Assembly: GCA_003449615.1 (NCBI GenBank)
Contig: DMHA01000043.1
Location: 1-8,151, forward strand
Length of the DNA: 8,151 nucleotides
Direction of reading: 5' to 3'
Origin: Flavobacterium sp.
GTDB lineage: Bacteria; Bacteroidota; Bacteroidia; Flavobacteriales; Flavobacteriaceae
The stretch's first letter is position 1. Each line of letters opens with the position of its first letter. The notes beneath the pieces are model-generated. The model was not told the origin of the DNA, ran no database searches, and worked only from the letters and a program-made list of their open reading frames with translations. Shown here one piece after another: positions 6,045 to 8,151 of the stretch. Position numbers and translations under genes: made by a program.

Positions 6045-6680
6045 TCAAATCTGTTGTGCATAAACCAAAACATACTCTTTTATTTCTTCAAAAAAGATAG
6101 AAAAAAGTTGTTTTGTATTTTCAATCTTAAGAATTGCAGTCGTTTTTTTATCTTTCATCTCAAATGGAAAAACTTGAATATGGTCTTTGAAACTAATCTC
6201 TTTTTCGTTTTGAATTTTAAAAATAGCTTCTTTGGCACCCCATTTCACTGTTAGTTTTTTGATGTAGTCGTGATTGTCAAATTTTTGCAAACGGTTCAGT
6301 TCATTTTCATTGACAAATTTATGGGCAATTCGAATTATTTTGTCTCTTATCATTTCAATATCGATTCCAACTTTCTGATTGCTAATAATTATAGTAGAAA
6401 ATTGATGCGAATGTGAAATCGAAATGTATTTTTTATCGGTTAGATGTGGTTTGCCCCTTTCATCGTAAAACAAATCGAAATCAGAATATCCAACTTCTTG
6501 AAGCAATTTTCGAACACTAAGAAAAGCCCGTTGGTGTAATATCGACTTCATTCCGTTTAATCTTAACAAACTTTTTTCAGTCAAATGCACCTCTTCAAAT
6601 AATAGATCGAAGGACTCGGTGATTTCCCAAACCAAAATTTGTGATTTGCTGTCGATAGTAATATTTTGATAAAGTGGCAT
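6045..6680 (-). CDS. Sfp-type 4'-phosphopantetheinyl transferase
   Basis: A cytoplasmic enzyme of 211 residues that moves the phosphopantetheine arm of coenzyme A to a serine of acyl- or peptidyl-carrier proteins. The superfamily signatures appear in order: GKPHL (76-80), ISISHS (86-91), GIDIE (105-109) with Mg-binding Asp107 and Glu109, and WGAKEAIFK (147-155) with Trp147, Lys150, Glu151 and Lys155. The length and the single continuous pseudo-dimeric chain match Sfp/AcpT-type members rather than the short AcpS type (about 120 residues). No carrier protein or synthase lies in the window, so its target may be the fatty-acid carrier protein or a distant aryl-polyene/flexirubin-like or polyketide locus. 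It is transcribed divergently from ahcY across a 126-bp gap. Its own promoter is unclear; the nearest candidate, TATGATTTG on the minus strand at about 6719-6727, has one base too many. Start ATG at 6678-6680 follows A-rich leader sequence. Confidence 0.92.
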   Translation of the reverse strand: MPLYQNITIDSKSQILVWEITESFDLLFEEVHLTEKSLLRLNGMKSILHQRAFLSVRKLLQEVGYSDFDLFYDERGKPHLTDKKYISISHSHQFSTIIISNQKVGIDIEMIRDKIIRIAHKFVNENELNRLQKFDNHDYIKKLTVKWGAKEAIFKIQNEKEISFKDHIQVFPFEMKDKKTTAILKIENTKQLFSIFFEEIKEYVLVYAQQI

Positions 6681-6750
6681 TTACTATTTTATTTGATTTC
6701 TGAATAGTTTTAGAGTAAACAAATCATAAATATTGTTGAATGCTTTTTAA

Positions 6751-6765
6751 ATAATAAGTTATTAT
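6751..6765. promoter_or_regulatory. Odd-length palindrome in the divergent promoter region
   Basis: ATAATAA-G-TTATTAT is a perfect 7+1+7 inverted repeat ending one base before the ahcY -7 box. It might be a regulator site for ahcY or, less likely, for the divergent transferase gene. It contains only one G, and simple A/T sequence makes chance likely. Confidence 0.25.
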
Positions 6766-6766
6766 G

Positions 6767-6774
6767 TAAATTTG
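6767..6774 (+). promoter_or_regulatory. -7 promoter box of ahcY
   Basis: TAAATTTG followed by C is an exact TAnnTTTG match, 32 bases before the ahcY ATG. The nearest upstream TTG (6736-6738) is 28 bases away, longer than the usual -33 spacing, so the upstream element is weak or different. The leader is A/T-rich without a Shine-Dalgarno. Confidence 0.6.
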
Positions 6775-6806
6775 CCAAAAATTTTATAATTACAAATATA
6801 CAATAA

Positions 6807-8123
6807 ATGAGTACAGCAACTATGCCATTCGTGGCTTTCAAAGTAAAAGACATTTCTCTAGCGGCTTGGGGAAGAAAAGAAATTGAATTGGCGGAAGCTG
6901 AAATGCCAGGTTTAATGGCACTTCGTGCAGAATACAAAGACGAACAACCGCTGAAAGGTGCTCGTATTGCAGGATGTTTGCACATGACCATTCAAACTGC
7001 GGTTTTGATTGAAACTTTAATCGCTCTTGGTGCAGAAGTAACTTGGTCTTCTTGCAACATTTTCTCTACTCAAGATCAGGCTGCCGCTGCGATTGCTGCT
7101 GCTGGAATTCAGGTTTATGCTTGGAAAGGTCTTGATGAAGAGTCTTTTGACTGGTGCATCGAGCAAACTTTGTTCTTTGGCGAAGACAGAAAACCATTGA
7201 ATATGATTCTTGATGACGGTGGCGATTTGACCAATATGGTAATTGACCGTTTTCCAGAATTGGTTGCTGGAATTAAAGGTTTGAGCGAAGAAACTACAAC
7301 AGGTGTTCATAGATTATACGAAAGAGTAAAAGCAGGAACTTTGCCAATGCCGGCAATCAACGTAAATGACTCGGTTACCAAATCTAAATTTGACAACAAA
7401 TATGGCTGTAAAGAATCGGCAGTTGATGCCGTTCGTCGTGCTACCGATATTATGTTGGCTGGAAAAAGAGTAATCGTTTGTGGTTATGGTGATGTTGGAA
7501 AAGGCACTGCGGCTTCTTTTAGAGGTGCTGGTTCTATTGTAACCGTTACCGAAATTGACCCAATTTGTGCTTTGCAAGCGGCTATGGATGGTTTTGAAGT
7601 GAAAAAATTAAACTCGGTTATTGCAACTGCTGATATCATCATAACTACAACTGGGAATAAAGATATCGTTTTGGGTTCACATTTCGAGCAAATGAAAGAC
7701 AAAACCATCGTTTGCAACATTGGACATTTTGATAATGAAATTGATATGGCTTGGCTGAACAAAAACCACGGTGCCTCTAAAATCGAAATCAAACCACAAG
7801 TGGACAAATATACTATCGCTGGAAAAGATATCATCATTTTGGCGGAAGGTCGTTTGGTAAACCTTGGTTGTGCTACAGGTCACCCAAGTTTTGTAATGAG
7901 TAACTCATTTACCAACCAAACTTTAGCTCAAATCGAATTGTGGAAAAACAGCGCGGCATACAACAATGACGTATATATGTTACCCAAACATTTGGACGAA
8001 AAAGTGGCTATGCTACACTTGGCAAAACTTGGTGTAGAATTAGAAACTTTGCGTAAAGATCAAGCAGATTATATTGGCGTGAAGGTTGAAGGCCCTTTTA
8101 AACCAGAGTATTACAGGTATTAG
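6807..8123 (+). CDS. ahcY: Adenosylhomocysteinase (S-adenosyl-L-homocysteine hydrolase)
   Basis: A cytoplasmic NAD-dependent enzyme that splits S-adenosylhomocysteine into homocysteine and adenosine, clearing the product of methylation and feeding the methionine cycle. It has 438 residues, close to the 432 of the human enzyme, and lacks the roughly 40-residue insert of many proteobacterial and mycobacterial forms. Active-site positions are present: CLHMT (His59), DDGGDLT (Asp137), [11 protein letters not shown] (Glu162), and [17 protein letters not shown] with Lys192, Asp196, Asn197 and Cys201. The Rossmann loop is CGYGDVGKG (225-233), followed by the acidic TEID end of the next strand. Further family marks are [22 protein letters not shown] and the C-terminal KPEYYRY, which carries the NAD-contacting Lys and Tyr. 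The gene is complete, ending in TAG 28 bases before the window edge. ATG 6807 is preferred over Met6 because it follows a good promoter at normal distance. Confidence 0.98.
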   Translation: MSTATMPFVAFKVKDISLAAWGRKEIELAEAEMPGLMALRAEYKDEQPLKGARIAGCLHMTIQTAVLIETLIALGAEVTWSSCNIFSTQDQAAAAIAAAGIQVYAWKGLDEESFDWCIEQTLFFGEDRKPLNMILDDGGDLTNMVIDRFPELVAGIKGLSEETTTGVHRLYERVKAGTLPMPAINVNDSVTKSKFDNKYGCKESAVDAVRRATDIMLAGKRVIVCGYGDVGKGTAASFRGAGSIVTVTEIDPICALQAAMDGFEVKKLNSVIATADIIITTTGNKDIVLGSHFEQMKDKTIVCNIGHFDNEIDMAWLNKNHGASKIEIKPQVDKYTIAGKDIIILAEGRLVNLGCATGHPSFVMSNSFTNQTLAQIELWKNSAAYNNDVYMLPKHLDEKVAMLHLAKLGVELETLRKDQADYIGVKVEGPFKPEYYRY

Positions 8124-8125
8124 TC

Positions 8126-8149
8126 GATATACGATTTTTGATATACGAT
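8126..8149 (+). repeat. Short direct repeat downstream of ahcY, cut by the window edge
   Basis: GATATACGAT occurs twice (8126-8135 and 8140-8149) separated by TTTT, giving a 14-base period directly after the ahcY stop. It may be the first units of a longer low-complexity tandem repeat, as seen between flavobacterial genes, but only two units are visible. No terminator for ahcY falls inside the window. Confidence 0.5.
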
Positions 8150-8151
8150 AT

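Noticed and set aside
6054..6254. Plus-strand ORF of 66 codons opposite the phosphopantetheinyl transferase gene
   Set aside because: The Phe/Asn/Lys-rich translation is what antisense of A/T-rich coding DNA gives, and it overlaps the conserved WGAKEA region on the other strand.
6710..6991. Minus-strand ORF of 93 codons overlapping the ahcY start
   Set aside because: It is antisense to a certain gene, shows no recognisable protein features and covers the divergent promoter region. It looks like a frame shadow.
7484..7837. Minus-strand ORF of 117 codons inside ahcY, with other antisense frames there and in the receptor gene
   Set aside because: All lie opposite strongly conserved coding sequence and encode no family motif. 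They are explained by the codon pattern of the sense gene.
1..8151. CRISPR array, tRNA, rRNA, insertion sequence or phage genes
   Set aside because: No regularly spaced long repeats, cloverleaf-like segments, transposase or integrase motifs, or flanking inverted repeats were seen on reading the window.

Overview
The window looks like a piece of a Flavobacterium-type chromosome (phylum Bacteroidota). The evidence is low G+C with A/T-rich gaps, start codons without a Shine-Dalgarno but with A-rich leaders, several TAnnTTTG promoter boxes, a TonB-dependent receptor with an N-terminal carboxypeptidase-regulatory-like domain, and a lipoprotein with an acidic flavobacterial-type surface-export signal. 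The assignment is inferred from these traits and from protein resemblance; no search was run.

Layout. (1) 1-4460, plus strand: a two-gene unit of a TonB-dependent outer-membrane receptor and, 28 bp later, a lipoprotein of the SGNH/GDSL hydrolase family, closed by a strong hairpin terminator. It resembles a SusC/SusD locus in which the SusD partner is replaced by a probable surface esterase/lipase. (2) 4461-5069, plus strand: a spacer with a good Bacteroidota promoter, a tiny ORF that may be a gene remnant, an 18-bp near-palindrome, and an Rrf2-family regulator with four cysteines. (3) 5070-5144: a short convergent gap with a strikingly G-rich element. (4) 5145-6680, minus strand: a TauE/SafE-family permease with its own promoter, and upstream of it a Sfp-type 4'-phosphopantetheinyl transferase. 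(5) 6681-8151: a divergent promoter region and a complete S-adenosylhomocysteine hydrolase gene, followed at the window edge by a short A/T-rich direct repeat.

Working together: the receptor and hydrolase probably form one uptake unit for an ester- or lipid-like substrate, with the hydrolase acting at the surface and the receptor importing the product. The Rrf2 regulator and the TauE/SafE permease face each other and may both concern sulfur (cysteine/sulfite) handling; this rests on family knowledge and proximity only. The phosphopantetheinyl transferase and ahcY are housekeeping-like genes sharing a divergent upstream region. No RNA gene, CRISPR array, insertion sequence or phage gene was seen. 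The most distinctive points are the receptor/SGNH-lipoprotein pair, the regulator with its upstream palindrome, and the G-rich intergenic element. None amounts to clear evidence of an undescribed system.
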